Shown piece by piece: positions 7,767 to 16,540 of a DNA stretch of 64,000 bases. A program made the position numbers and the translations under genes. The stretch covers positions 30,967-94,966 of the IMG/VR virus record IMGVR_UViG_3300030107_007542, one strand, 5' to 3'. Position 1 is the first letter of the stretch. Each line of letters begins with the position of its first letter. The notes beneath the pieces are model-generated. The model ran no database searches. It saw only the letters and a list, made by a program, of their open reading frames with translations, and had not been told where the DNA came from. This DNA is from a virus.

Positions 7767-9035
7767 CTAACCTACGTATATGCCGGCCGGCACATTTTGC
7801 AAAACCTTCTCCGCCGCATCCTGCATATTAGAGTCAGTAACTGCGAGTTTATCATATGTGACCTCATCCAGTAGGGCCTTAAGCTCATCACGTAAAGTCG
7901 TCTGCTCTTCTTTGGCCTGGGATAAAAGTTCTGATGCATTCAAAGTGATGCTTTCACCAGGAATTGGAACCTGAGCAAACTTGCCTCGTACTTGACCCAG
8001 CATTTCTTTTGTCAACGCCAGTGCGAAACGTCGGATCCATTGCTTCCCCATGGAGTTAATACTAGCATAAGGCAGGTTTTCAAAGGGTAACGTGTTAACA
8101 TTATTAATTCCCTTGAGGCCTTGAGATCCGCGGCCGCTTTCCTCCCATGGTTCATATTGATTATCAATAGTAAACTGTACCCAGAACTTTTGAGGGCTCG
8201 ATACAATGGGACATGGAAAAAGTCTTAGATTATTGTCTTTAATCTCATATGAATAGTGAGAAGTACGAGTCCATATAGCATCTTCGTACGCCATGGCTTG
8301 CAGTTTGTTCTGCCATACCGGAACAATATCAAAAGTTGAGTCGTCTGCGTATTGGCCATAGGTGCGCAAGTTGCCAACCACCGAGAAACCACCGTAGTAG
8401 CCATAAAACCTCCACATGGATCGAGGAGTCTTATAAAATACTTTACGAATGGTTATGCGCTTGTCACCAACTTGGCCATAATAGGGCAGCGCCGTGTCCG
8501 CGGATGCGGAAGATGAGATCAACGTCTGCAAGTCATAGTCTTGGCGCCCAGATTGAGCCGTGAAGGAGGCCGAATAAATAGGCGTCAGGCCTCCGAAGCC
8601 CGCCTCAGTGGACAACCCTTCCGAAATGCGCCTCACATACCCATAATCGAAGCGCGGATAGCGCAATTCAATGCTCGATCCTGAAAGGCCATCACCCGCA
8701 GTAATTTGCCCATCTTGATTGAAGGATGCGGTCTGTGCTCCTAGGAGGTCAGAAAGCGAATTCTTGCTCTGATGTAAATTAACAATATACGAGTACTCTA
8801 AAACAGCCTCTTCATAGGCAGCATACACGTTGCCTTGGTTTAATTCAATGTCAAGAACGTCACCACCTAACTTTTTATAAGTATATGCGACCTGGTCCAC
8901 TGCGCCGGACAAAAATGGTGCCGAATTAACATAAACTCCAAAGGGAAGCGCCCCTGATACATTAACAATTGCCCCCGTAACTGGTAAAATATTAGTATTA
9001 TTGGTGGAAATTGGGTTTAGATTAGGGATCGCCAT
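7767..9035 (-). CDS. gp13: Neck protein (T4 gp13-like head-tail adaptor)
   Basis: The 422-residue product is likely the neck or adaptor protein. An N-terminal segment (residues 45-95) with KLGGDVLDIELNQGNVYAAY and EEAVLEYSYIVNLHQSKN is a long amphipathic helix of the kind seen in gp13-like head-completion proteins. The middle is rich in Tyr, Arg and Phe (YYGGFSVVGNLRTYGQYADD), which suggests beta structure. The C-terminus returns to helix, with WIRRFALALTKEMLGQVRG and a charged Glu/Lys region. T4 gp13 is 309 aa and sits between portal and tail. Here it lies between the major capsid protein and the gp15-like gene, as in many T4-like cyanophages. A terminator-like hairpin and a CTATTTA element lie upstream, so it may start a separate neck and tail transcript. 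The exact T4 equivalent is less sure than the role. Confidence 0.72.
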   Translation of the reverse strand: MAIPNLNPISTNNTNILPVTGAIVNVSGALPFGVYVNSAPFLSGAVDQVAYTYKKLGGDVLDIELNQGNVYAAYEEAVLEYSYIVNLHQSKNSLSDLLGAQTASFNQDGQITAGDGLSGSSIELRYPRFDYGYVRRISEGLSTEAGFGGLTPIYSASFTAQSGRQDYDLQTLISSSASADTALPYYGQVGDKRITIRKVFYKTPRSMWRFYGYYGGFSVVGNLRTYGQYADDSTFDIVPVWQNKLQAMAYEDAIWTRTSHYSYEIKDNNLRLFPCPIVSSPQKFWVQFTIDNQYEPWEESGRGSQGLKGINNVNTLPFENLPYASINSMGKQWIRRFALALTKEMLGQVRGKFAQVPIPGESITLNASELLSQAKEEQTTLRDELKALLDEVTYDKLAVTDSNMQDAAEKVLQNVPAGIYVG

Positions 9036-9060
9036 GAACAGTACCTCTTTTATTCACTAC

Positions 9061-9067
9061 TAAATAG
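9061..9067 (-). promoter_or_regulatory. CTATTTA element upstream of the neck gene
   Basis: The coding strand reads TTTCTATTTAGTAGTG immediately after the hairpin at 9068-9097, 26 bases before the ATG at 9035. The order hairpin, CTATTTA, ribosome site repeats elsewhere in the window and suggests end of one transcript and start or processing of the next. Confidence 0.4.
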
Positions 9068-9097
9068 AAAGCCCCGGCTCTTTCGAGCCGAGGCTTT
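9068..9097 (-). terminator. Strong hairpin after the major capsid gene
   Basis: On the coding strand AAAGCCTCGGCTC pairs with GAGCCGGGGCTTT over 13 positions with one T-G pair, closed by a GAAA tetraloop. The 3' arm ends in three Ts. It lies about 30 bases after the major capsid stop codon. It is likely an intrinsic terminator, or a structure that stabilises the abundant capsid message. Confidence 0.8.
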
Positions 9098-9126
9098 CAT
9101 AAAAGTTGACCTAAGTCAGCTATTCG

Positions 9127-10995
9127 CTAGACTAGATCCTCGACAATCACGAGGCCGTACATATCAGGACGGACCATCTTCTTGGCGTATCGAGTCATGA
9201 CTCCCTTACGGGGCACGAAATCTTCAACACCAAAGATCGTCGGTGTAGTCTGCAGTGGCACGTACGGAGCGTAAACGTAGCCACTCTCAAGGAAACTACC
9301 TCCGCGTCGGCCAACGAGGACCAAGCTACGGGGGAAGTAAGGATCGACGTAGACGTCGAACTTCTTCGAGAGCGAACCAACCTTCACGGTTCCAATGTCA
9401 CCACGATCAGCATCAGCAGTCACGTTAGCTCGGAAACCAGCAGTGAACTCAAGGATGTTGGCAACTTCAGGTCCGCAGACGACGAAGTTGGCAGCACCGC
9501 GAAGAGTCTTGCGGTGAATCTGGGCCGAAACATCGTTGATTGTCTCAACGAGAGTCTCATACCACTCACTAACGTTACCAGTGAAGTCAGGCGTCGTAGA
9601 CGCACCGAGTTCGACACCAGTCTCGCGCTGGACGAATCGACCAGCTGCACGCGACCAGTAACGGACACCAGCAGTAGAGCCACGAACGAGGTCCTCAAGG
9701 ATCTCGCGATCAATCTCAAGAGCGATCTGCTCAGACAGAATCTGAGTAAGCTCGACTTCAGCGTCAAGGTTGTGGTAGGCGTTAAGATCTTGTCCTAACT
9801 CCGGGGTCCACTTGGCCTTGAGCTTCTTGGTAACCGCGGTGACGGCCACACTGTCGACCTTGATGTCGATCTCAGGAATGTTCGGGCTGTTTTCCAGACC
9901 CCACTCGGACTGACCGATGACAGAACCAAGAGCGGCAGAGCCACTAAAGTAATCTGTCTGAGGCCATGACCAACTGTTGTTGGCAGCGGGAGAACCAGTA
10001 AGAGCCTGAGCAAACGGGGTCTGTCCACCGTTCGGCTCGGGGCTGGCGTCAGCCGCTCCAGAGGTCAGTGTACCAAGCTCAGACGAAGCAAACGTAAACA
10101 GCAAGTTCGTCGAAGCACGATCGCCAGGAAGACCACCGTTGGACGAGGAGCCGAACTGAGTCAGTCGACGGACCAGGCGATAGTTACCGGAAACGGCGGT
10201 ACCGCTAGCGGCCAGCTGGTTCCAACCACCCTGTGCACCCAATGTACCCGAAACCTGGATGGCCACAAGGTCATCAAGATTAAGAGCGGTTGCAGCAGCA
10301 GTAAAGTTACTAAGCGCAAGCTCAGCAACAACAACAGCGGAACCGGACAGGTCCGGATCAAAATCAGTAAGACTACCAAGAGTCACGTGCTGATCATTGG
10401 TTGCAGTACCAGTGTTCGCATTGTTAAGACCGGCAACACCCGAAACAACAATACGGAAACCAGAGCCGGCGATGGTCGAAGAACCAGTCGGCGATGCGTA
10501 ACCGTTGTTGAGGGCGTAAGGGCCATTCTCCGGGAGCGAACCTGAAGACAGATTGACACCACCGGTGATCTGCGAACCAACCACGCCACCACCAAAGAGC
10601 GACGAAGAAGCTTCGTAACCCAGGCGGCCCGACATGGACGAGCGCTCTCCGATCTCACCAGAAATGGTAAAGTCGAGGAAGAAGATGAGGCCCGAGGGCA
10701 AGCTCATCGGCTGAACACTAACAAGATCGTTAGCGATCAGCGAGCCGAATACACGGCGAACGAGGGGGAATGCGACAGCCGCAAAGCCCTCAACGTCTCC
10801 GCCCGACATGGACGAAGCCTCACGGAGTAGCTCTTTTGCCTGGTTCTCAAGCAATCGAGCCATACCGTTCCGAACTGTATCATCACCAAGACCCTCAAGA
10901 AGACCGGTGCTCTCCCACTTATTAATGAGAGCGCTCCCTTCCTTCGCGAGGTCACGGTTAACGATACCTTCGGTTAATTTTTGTACGATAGACAT
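9127..10995 (-). CDS. gp23: Major capsid protein (T4 gp23-like)
   Basis: The 622-residue protein has the gp23 signature FPLVRRVFGSLIANDLVSVQ then PMSLPSGLIFFLDF (residues about 76-109), equivalent to the VQPM block of T4 gp23 (521 aa). The C-terminal half has FVVCGPEVANILEF, then DVYVDPYFPRSLVLVGRRGG and YAPYVPLQTTPTI, typical of the HK97-fold core of this family. The N-terminal 59 residues are helical and end in KELLREASSMSGG. The L-R-E before Ala59/60 fits the L/I-x-E rule of T4 prohead protease cleavage, so a propeptide of about 59 residues is probably removed. A Ser/Gly/Asn-rich stretch at about 115-360 is longer than in T4 and may be an inserted surface domain. A very good ribosome site, TAGGAGG, precedes the ATG, as expected for the most abundant virion protein. 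Scaffold lies directly upstream. Confidence 0.96.
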   Translation of the reverse strand: MSIVQKLTEGIVNRDLAKEGSALINKWESTGLLEGLGDDTVRNGMARLLENQAKELLREASSMSGGDVEGFAAVAFPLVRRVFGSLIANDLVSVQPMSLPSGLIFFLDFTISGEIGERSSMSGRLGYEASSSLFGGGVVGSQITGGVNLSSGSLPENGPYALNNGYASPTGSSTIAGSGFRIVVSGVAGLNNANTGTATNDQHVTLGSLTDFDPDLSGSAVVVAELALSNFTAAATALNLDDLVAIQVSGTLGAQGGWNQLAASGTAVSGNYRLVRRLTQFGSSSNGGLPGDRASTNLLFTFASSELGTLTSGAADASPEPNGGQTPFAQALTGSPAANNSWSWPQTDYFSGSAALGSVIGQSEWGLENSPNIPEIDIKVDSVAVTAVTKKLKAKWTPELGQDLNAYHNLDAEVELTQILSEQIALEIDREILEDLVRGSTAGVRYWSRAAGRFVQRETGVELGASTTPDFTGNVSEWYETLVETINDVSAQIHRKTLRGAANFVVCGPEVANILEFTAGFRANVTADADRGDIGTVKVGSLSKKFDVYVDPYFPRSLVLVGRRGGSFLESGYVYAPYVPLQTTPTIFGVEDFVPRKGVMTRYAKKMVRPDMYGLVIVEDLV

Positions 10996-11017
10996 TTTTT
11001 AACCTCCTAATATAGTT

Positions 11018-12166
11018 TTAGTCTAACCCTGCTAAACGCAGCATTCGATCCATTCTAGGATCTATAGTTGCCTTGTTGCTTTCTCTTTGGGAGCTAAGGA
11101 GCAGTGACGTGTGTTTTGAAACAGCTTCACGGAGTGTTTGTGGACGAGTACGATGATCGGTCGGAGTCCCCACTGCGTTTTGAATTGTGTCAAACACGAC
11201 TTTTGCTTCCTCAACAGAATTGGCACGACTAACAGCTTCGACAATTTGCATTTTTTGTCGCTCATTCAAGGAGGTGCTGCCTAATGCCTTGTTTTGGTAA
11301 ACAAGTTTGGCATTCGCCAAGTTCATCTTTCTAAGTTGAACTTTGGCCTCTTGTAACAAAGATTTTAACTCTTTAACAGAAACATTAAGATTCTTGATTT
11401 TCGCCTCGTAGAGTCCAGCATCATCCACAATATCTACTGTGTCTGCTTTTTCCTCTAGTTCTTCCTCTTCTTCGAGGTGAGCCGCTGAGGCTGCGGCCAT
11501 AGCGTCATTATTCGCCTGCTCAGTACTATTATAAGCAGAACCAAGGGATGACCACCCTTGCAATTCAGGTTGTATATCAACATTTAGAAGTTCATTAACA
11601 AGAGAGTCGATCATCTCCTCTGAGATTTCGATCTCTTCTTCGAGGCCCGCTTCGGGAGTCTCGTCATCGGTGCCCGTATCCGTAGTCTTCAACACCGCAG
11701 CATCTTCAGCGGAATCATCCTTAAGGTCGGTATCCGTAATAGGGCCGTCTTCCTGCAATTCCATGGCTACTTCCTCAGAACCCATGAGATCGTCGGGGGA
11801 GCCTGTTTCGCCGGCTGCCTCTTCTTCATCGAGCTTAGCCTTAAGTTGATCAAAGTCAATTTCTACTAACTCATCTTCGCCGGGGGCGTCCAGCTCTTCG
11901 TTTTGAAAAGCAAATGGCGTTTCATTTAAAAAGTCAGTATCAGCAGGGGTGGTGGCAGTTGCCGTCATATCTGGCGTGCCCATACCCATACCCATGTCCA
12001 TGGGGGCATCGGCCGCGAGGTCGCCTTCCTCTTGTTCCAATAAATGACCTAGGGCGCTCTTGACTTCCGAAGAATACTTCTCTAGGACAGCATCTTCGGC
12101 ATTTTTCAAGGCCGCCTCTTTAAGCGCTTTCGCGTCAACAATAGCTTCTTCTAACAATGAAGACAT
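11018..12166 (-). CDS. gp22: Prohead core scaffold protein (T4 gp22-like)
   Basis: The 382-residue product lies just before the major capsid gene, where T4 has gene 22. It is very acidic, rich in Asp, Glu, Ala, Met and Thr in residues 40-240, with a helical N-terminus (LLEEAIVDAKALKEAALKNA). The C-terminal part is a long coiled coil from about residue 255 (KIKNLNVSVKELKSLLQEAK) followed by LNERQKMQIVEAVSRANSVE, a block typical of T4-like scaffolds. T4 gp22 (269 aa) forms the inner core around which gp23 assembles and is then destroyed by the gp21 protease. Several L/I-x-E sites, including TLREAV near residue 345, could be cut by it. GGAG lies eight bases before the ATG at 12166. The assignment rests on composition, coiled coil and order. 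Confidence 0.82.
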   Translation of the reverse strand: MSSLLEEAIVDAKALKEAALKNAEDAVLEKYSSEVKSALGHLLEQEEGDLAADAPMDMGMGMGTPDMTATATTPADTDFLNETPFAFQNEELDAPGEDELVEIDFDQLKAKLDEEEAAGETGSPDDLMGSEEVAMELQEDGPITDTDLKDDSAEDAAVLKTTDTGTDDETPEAGLEEEIEISEEMIDSLVNELLNVDIQPELQGWSSLGSAYNSTEQANNDAMAAASAAHLEEEEELEEKADTVDIVDDAGLYEAKIKNLNVSVKELKSLLQEAKVQLRKMNLANAKLVYQNKALGSTSLNERQKMQIVEAVSRANSVEEAKVVFDTIQNAVGTPTDHRTRPQTLREAVSKHTSLLLSSQRESNKATIDPRMDRMLRLAGLD

Positions 12167-12199
12167 AGAATTAACTCCAATTCCGATAGGTAATCAAAA

Positions 12200-12206
12200 T
12201 AAATAG
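12200..12206 (-). promoter_or_regulatory. CTATTTA element upstream of the scaffold gene
   Basis: The coding strand reads GCACTATTTATTTTG, 34 bases before the scaffold ATG at 12166. The 86-bp gap to the upstream gene holds no reading frame of note and no clear hairpin. Confidence 0.35.
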
Positions 12207-12252
12207 TGCTTAGGATGACGAAATGACTAATAGATGTAATTTCTAACTCAAA

Positions 12253-14103
12253 TCAACCACAGTAAACATAACCATAAACACCGGTCGCTTGGCCGGCACT
12301 ATCAAACGTAACATCTTCCATGGCTTTCCCTACAGTATAGCTGCGCATAATATCGTCGGACTGCTTCATCAGGAATCCCGGGGTTGTACTTGTGCAAAGC
12401 AAATCGCCAGCAGAGATGTCTCCACCTTCGTTGCAGACTTTAAAGCCCGTCAGGGCTGTGGTTCCATAGTTGCTTTGGCGACTATCACCAATGGCAGCTA
12501 GTTTCCATAATGTCTGAAACTTTGCAGTAGGCACCCACTCGCCGCCGCTCTCTTCAGCCATATTACACTGAACACCCAGCGCATCTTCAGCAACTCGCGA
12601 AACTGTGTTATCGTCAAGGGTTAAGGGCCATGCGTCGTCGCCCGAAGGTCCGGGGTTTTGCAAATCGTCGAGTACACTATACCAAGCAATCCCCCCCACG
12701 TTCTTTTGCATCGGCGAAGAAGAGCGAACGATTTGACCATTTTCTAACACGCAGCAGTCGCCCACCGTGATGTTCGCGTCATTACTATAATAAGGGTGAC
12801 CCTCTGTAAAAAGTCCGGCTGTGGTTTTTACACCGTTGAGGGTTGTAATTGTATCGGAAGCGCCGGACTCATAGATGCGCATCACCTCGTTAGCATTTAC
12901 TGTAATATTAAATCTTTCGCTGTTAGTAAACTTATATTCAATGATTCCTTCGTCCACATCTGATGAATCTCCGAAGAAGATGCGCGCGCGGGTGGATCCA
13001 GCTAGCAAGCTGATGCCCGCGTGACCACCGGACTCCACTACTAACTGGGAACTGACGGGGGCGCTGGGAGTTCCCGAATCGCCATCAGTAACGTGGAGTT
13101 CCTTGCCCGACCATGGAGCTGAACCTATACCCACTGAGCTGCCGCTTACTACTAACACCTCGTCTCCTACTTCTAGGGGATAGGTGGGGGCGCTGTTGCT
13201 GATTCCAACGGCCCCCTTGTTGCCGAGGGCTGAGAATATCTCGTTTCCGTCGGTGTCGGTGATGCGAAAAGCTAAATCATTCTGGCCGTCGTTAATAACG
13301 ATCTCGCCGGCGCCTTCTTCCATCTTTATCATAGACTCGCCGCCGGCGACCAGCTCTATAGTGTCACTTGCGAACTTAAGGTATGTATCCGAGTCCCCAA
13401 TATGTTGAAGCTTCGAGGCGATTGCAATGTCCGCATCGCCCTCTGTAGTTCCTGAAACTGTTAAACACGCAGATGGAAGTGATGTAACTTTGCCAATTCC
13501 AACTCGCCCATCCCCTCTCACGCGGAAAAGCGTGGTTGATTGAGATTCTAAATCCAAAACGTTTGTGCCCGATCCATTACCATCAGTGGTGACCTTGAGG
13601 CCATGGGCATTCGATGAAGCATCGTTGTCGACAGTCGCCACGTATGCGCTAGCGGCGTCTGCATAGGCGTGCAAGGTTGTCGAAGGAGAACCAGTGCCAA
13701 TTCCAACTCTTCCTATAGCGCCTCCTGTCACACATAATATAGGAATATTGGCTCCAGGAACCGATCCCGAGGTAGCGTCGACCTGAAGCAGAATACCATC
13801 GCTTCCGGAAATATGGAACAGGCCACTGGGTGTCCCTGTGGCAATTCCCACCCGATCTTCCGCCGCAACCGTACGAATAAGGTTTGCGCTGGTTTCGCCA
13901 CCGACTTTCAAGTCAATGTCCACCGCTCCATGATTAATGATTACCTTATCTTGGCTTGCTTCTTCAAGTTTAATAAATCCTCGGCCGCCGGCATAAAAAA
14001 TAATAGAATCTTCACCCCAATCAATATAGGTATTTTGATCGACGTCATCCTCATTATAGATGTCTCCTCGCTCGACAGAGCCAGTTGTATATTTATAGGC
14101 CAT
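12253..14103 (-). CDS. Fibre-like or head-decoration structural protein (616 aa)
   Basis: The product is low in charge and rich in Gly, Ser, Thr, Val and Asp, with repeated short strands such as RVGIGTGSPSTTLHAY and GVGIGSAPWSGKELHV, a pattern common in trimeric phage fibre shafts. The N-terminus MAYKYTTGSVERGDIYNEDD may be an attachment part. The C-terminal 90 residues differ from the two neighbouring fibres and end in TGVYGYVYCG, with ISAGDLLCTSTTPGFLMKQS before it, a compact beta domain. It lies between two other fibre-like genes and the scaffold, so it may be a head fibre, a tail fibre or a tail-fibre partner. No enzyme motif or S74 chaperone is seen. GAGGGAG precedes the ATG at 14103. 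A single polypeptide function cannot be assigned from the sequence. Confidence 0.6.
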   Translation of the reverse strand: MAYKYTTGSVERGDIYNEDDVDQNTYIDWGEDSIIFYAGGRGFIKLEEASQDKVIINHGAVDIDLKVGGETSANLIRTVAAEDRVGIATGTPSGLFHISGSDGILLQVDATSGSVPGANIPILCVTGGAIGRVGIGTGSPSTTLHAYADAASAYVATVDNDASSNAHGLKVTTDGNGSGTNVLDLESQSTTLFRVRGDGRVGIGKVTSLPSACLTVSGTTEGDADIAIASKLQHIGDSDTYLKFASDTIELVAGGESMIKMEEGAGEIVINDGQNDLAFRITDTDGNEIFSALGNKGAVGISNSAPTYPLEVGDEVLVVSGSSVGIGSAPWSGKELHVTDGDSGTPSAPVSSQLVVESGGHAGISLLAGSTRARIFFGDSSDVDEGIIEYKFTNSERFNITVNANEVMRIYESGASDTITTLNGVKTTAGLFTEGHPYYSNDANITVGDCCVLENGQIVRSSSPMQKNVGGIAWYSVLDDLQNPGPSGDDAWPLTLDDNTVSRVAEDALGVQCNMAEESGGEWVPTAKFQTLWKLAAIGDSRQSNYGTTALTGFKVCNEGGDISAGDLLCTSTTPGFLMKQSDDIMRSYTVGKAMEDVTFDSAGQATGVYGYVYCG

Positions 14104-14131
14104 ATAATTTATCTCCCTCGATAGGTCGTAA

Positions 14132-14138
14132 TAAATAG
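14132..14138 (-). promoter_or_regulatory. CTATTTA element upstream of the 616-aa fibre gene
   Basis: The coding strand reads GGCCTATTTATTACG, 29 bases before the ATG at 14103 and shortly after the hairpin at 14154-14185. This is the same arrangement as at 9061 and 2011. Confidence 0.4.
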
Positions 14139-14153
14139 GCCCCTTCCATGCAA

Positions 14154-14185
14154 AAGGGCGTCTATCCCGAAAGATAGACGCCCTT
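14154..14185 (-). terminator. Strong hairpin after the 707-aa fibre gene
   Basis: On the coding strand AAGGGCGTCTATC pairs perfectly with GATAGACGCCCTT across a six-base loop, and the 3' arm runs into TTTTG. It lies 45 bases after the stop of the gene at 14230-16353 and is probably an intrinsic terminator. Confidence 0.8.
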
Positions 14186-14229
14186 GAGTTTTGTATCTAA
14201 GATTTAACTTAGAGGGTTTTATCTTCGGC

Positions 14230-16353
14230 TTAGAAGATGTTCCATTCCGAACCATCACTGATCAAGAAAACCGATGCGCCCGGGGAGTCAAGACTGATCC
14301 CGGATTCATTGTCGATCTTGTCGCCACCAACTGCATCGCCACCACTGCTAGTAATAGCAACGGCGCCGCTCATGCGAGAGTGACGCTTGATCATATAAGT
14401 GTATCCAGCCACGGCACTAGCAGACGGCAGGATCATCGTAATAGTAGCTGTACCACCACTGACAACCTGTATCATGCGCGCGCTCGAAGCAGTCAACTCA
14501 GTACTCGCAACAACGACCTGAGGCTTATTGACCTGACCAGCGTTAGCAGTCAGGATGCCCTTAGCCGTGATACCAGCATCGCAAGTAATGGCACCGGTGA
14601 CACCGAGAGTACCAACAAAGCGGGAATTGCCAACAATCTCAGCAGCATGCGAACTCGACAGTACAGCACCAGCATTCGTGATACCAGTGGTAGTCACAAG
14701 ACCAGCAGTGCTAACAACGAATTCGTTACCGTTTGTCTTAATGGAATCAACAATCACGTCGCCGCTAGCATCAACCGAGAAGACAGAAGGTCCAGTAATG
14801 CTACCAACCGTCAGGTCTCCACTTGCATCGATTGTAGTCGCGCCAGCAATTGAACCAGCAGCAGTAATGCCACCACTCTGGAGGGCCAAAGAAGTACCAG
14901 TAAGGGCTTCAAAGTTTCCAGCTGCACCCGAAATGGCGCCTGTAACATTCAATGTCAGCGACATTTTTGCAGCACCACCAATCTGGAGTTCTCCTGAACC
15001 GGAAACTTTACCGTTGTCGCCATCGACATGGAAAACCACATCGCCGTCGGCGTCGGGAAGCACACCAAATTGTCTACCAATTGCCTGAACACCGGCCTGG
15101 TCATGTTGACCACCATAAAGTACCAGACCGCCGGCGTGAGACGACGAAATGTCAATTGCGGCCTCGGCCTTGATCTCGAAGATGTTGTCGCTCATCTCGC
15201 TATCGTAGCTGTACTTCATCGTGCCACTCTCAGCAAACTGAATTTGAGTGGTACGATAACCGCCCACATTACCCGACAGTTCAAGCATCGCACCCGCCGA
15301 TCCACTCGCCTGGTTAAAGGAGAGGTAGTTCGCCGAGTTAGCGACTGCTAAGCCGAGGCTACCATTCGACTGTGCTGCTTCTGTGAAGACAATGGGGTAC
15401 TTCTTGTCAGCTGCAGCCGAAGCTGTGACATCCACAGCATCAGAAGTGATGCCAGTAATGCCTGCGCCGCCACCATAGAATTGCGTCGCATGGACATTCG
15501 CAGCTTTCACATCAGCCGAAGCTGTCACAGATCGGAAACCATCAGCATCCTTGTTCGCATCGACGACGACAGCCTTAGAGGCCGCAACCGTACCATTAGT
15601 AATACCATCGAGCTTCTCCATGTCGACTTCGTTCAAGTCGGCAGAACCGATGATGAACGAACTGCCAGCGGTGATGGAGCCGGACGAAGCCCAGTTGCCA
15701 ATGCCCTTCAGTGTTCCAACAACTTCCAGTGTAGAGCCACCGGAAATAGCACCGGTAACCTCTATATGGTCGGCAAATTCGGCTTCGCCGCGAATCATCA
15801 TCTTAGCGGAACTAGAGAGTAGGCCACTAAGGGTTGCAGTACGAGCAGTAAGATCACCACCGGTGATTCCAACAGCGCCTGAAATAGCACCGGTAACATC
15901 CAACTTAGCACCCATCGCAACGTTGCCGATGATATTGGCTTTCGCTGAACTAGACAGCAGACCAGTTAAAGTAGCTGTACGAGCAGTGAGATCACCACCC
16001 TTCACACCAACTGCGCCTGAAATCTCACCCGCGGCAGACAGCTTACCAGTTTGTGCATTCATGGTAAGGCGATCTGCAGCAGTGTCCATGGTGGTGAGGG
16101 AAACCCCATCACCAGATGCAGCGACACCGACGAGTCGGAATTCACTGTTAGCGCTAGAATCTGCAACGTCAACGGAATCAGAACTAATGTTTGTTAGTTT
16201 TGAACCATTACCGTAGATGAAAGTTCCCACGTGCATAGCGCCTGAAACAGCTACATCACCAGAAGATGACATAGATGTTTTAAGTCTAAGTACTCCGGAG
16301 CTAGAAATCGCACCATCTAGGTTCGCTAGCCCTTCTTGAAATTTATATGCCAT
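14230..16353 (-). CDS. Fibre-like structural protein with internal repeats (707 aa)
   Basis: The protein is built from short Gly/Ser/Ala/Thr-rich units. A clear repeat is GGDLTARTATLTGLLSSSAK, present again with small changes about 43 residues later, each followed by a variant of DVTGAISGAVGITG. The N-terminus MAYKFQEGLANLDGAISSSG may anchor the fibre. The last 95 residues form a domain shared with the 1425-aa protein: QVVSGGTATITMILPSAS, then IKRHSRMSGAVAITSSGG and FLISDGSEWNIF. A shared tip on two different shafts suggests a common folding or binding domain. Repeats of this kind are usual in trimeric phage fibres; whether this one sits on the head or tail is not known. TAGGAGG precedes the ATG at 16353, so strong expression is likely. 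A terminator follows the gene. Confidence 0.65.
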   Translation of the reverse strand: MAYKFQEGLANLDGAISSSGVLRLKTSMSSSGDVAVSGAMHVGTFIYGNGSKLTNISSDSVDVADSSANSEFRLVGVAASGDGVSLTTMDTAADRLTMNAQTGKLSAAGEISGAVGVKGGDLTARTATLTGLLSSSAKANIIGNVAMGAKLDVTGAISGAVGITGGDLTARTATLSGLLSSSAKMMIRGEAEFADHIEVTGAISGGSTLEVVGTLKGIGNWASSGSITAGSSFIIGSADLNEVDMEKLDGITNGTVAASKAVVVDANKDADGFRSVTASADVKAANVHATQFYGGGAGITGITSDAVDVTASAAADKKYPIVFTEAAQSNGSLGLAVANSANYLSFNQASGSAGAMLELSGNVGGYRTTQIQFAESGTMKYSYDSEMSDNIFEIKAEAAIDISSSHAGGLVLYGGQHDQAGVQAIGRQFGVLPDADGDVVFHVDGDNGKVSGSGELQIGGAAKMSLTLNVTGAISGAAGNFEALTGTSLALQSGGITAAGSIAGATTIDASGDLTVGSITGPSVFSVDASGDVIVDSIKTNGNEFVVSTAGLVTTTGITNAGAVLSSSHAAEIVGNSRFVGTLGVTGAITCDAGITAKGILTANAGQVNKPQVVVASTELTASSARMIQVVSGGTATITMILPSASAVAGYTYMIKRHSRMSGAVAITSSGGDAVGGDKIDNESGISLDSPGASVFLISDGSEWNIF

Positions 16354-16540
16354 TGTTTAATTCCTCCTATAGGTTAATGACAAAACGGGTGATGTAATAA
16401 AAATGTTGTTCGCGAACACTCATCGGAGGAGTAGTAAATAATTTTTGGGATATCCACATCCGTTTTCTATAACATATAGTCAGCCAGTTTTCAAAAGACT
16501 CGATTATATAAGAATTATTTGTGAACCTGGTACCTGGGGT
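16354..16540. other. Gap between two fibre genes with palindromes
   Basis: No convincing gene was found in this 187-bp stretch. It contains a perfect 12-base palindrome, TGTTCGCGAACA, at 16407-16418, and an inverted repeat CTATA-ACA-TATAG at 16467-16479. A variant of the CTATTTA element, TTATTTA on the coding strand, lies at 16435-16441, 82 bases from the next ATG. These could be operator or processing sites, but nothing here proves it. Confidence 0.4.

Noticed and set aside
14090-14097. TATAAATA, the T4 late promoter sequence, on the coding strand
   Set aside because: It is formed by codons 3-5 (Tyr-Lys-Tyr) of the 616-aa gene, after the start codon; the neighbouring fibre gene has nearly the same first codons, so it reflects protein sequence.
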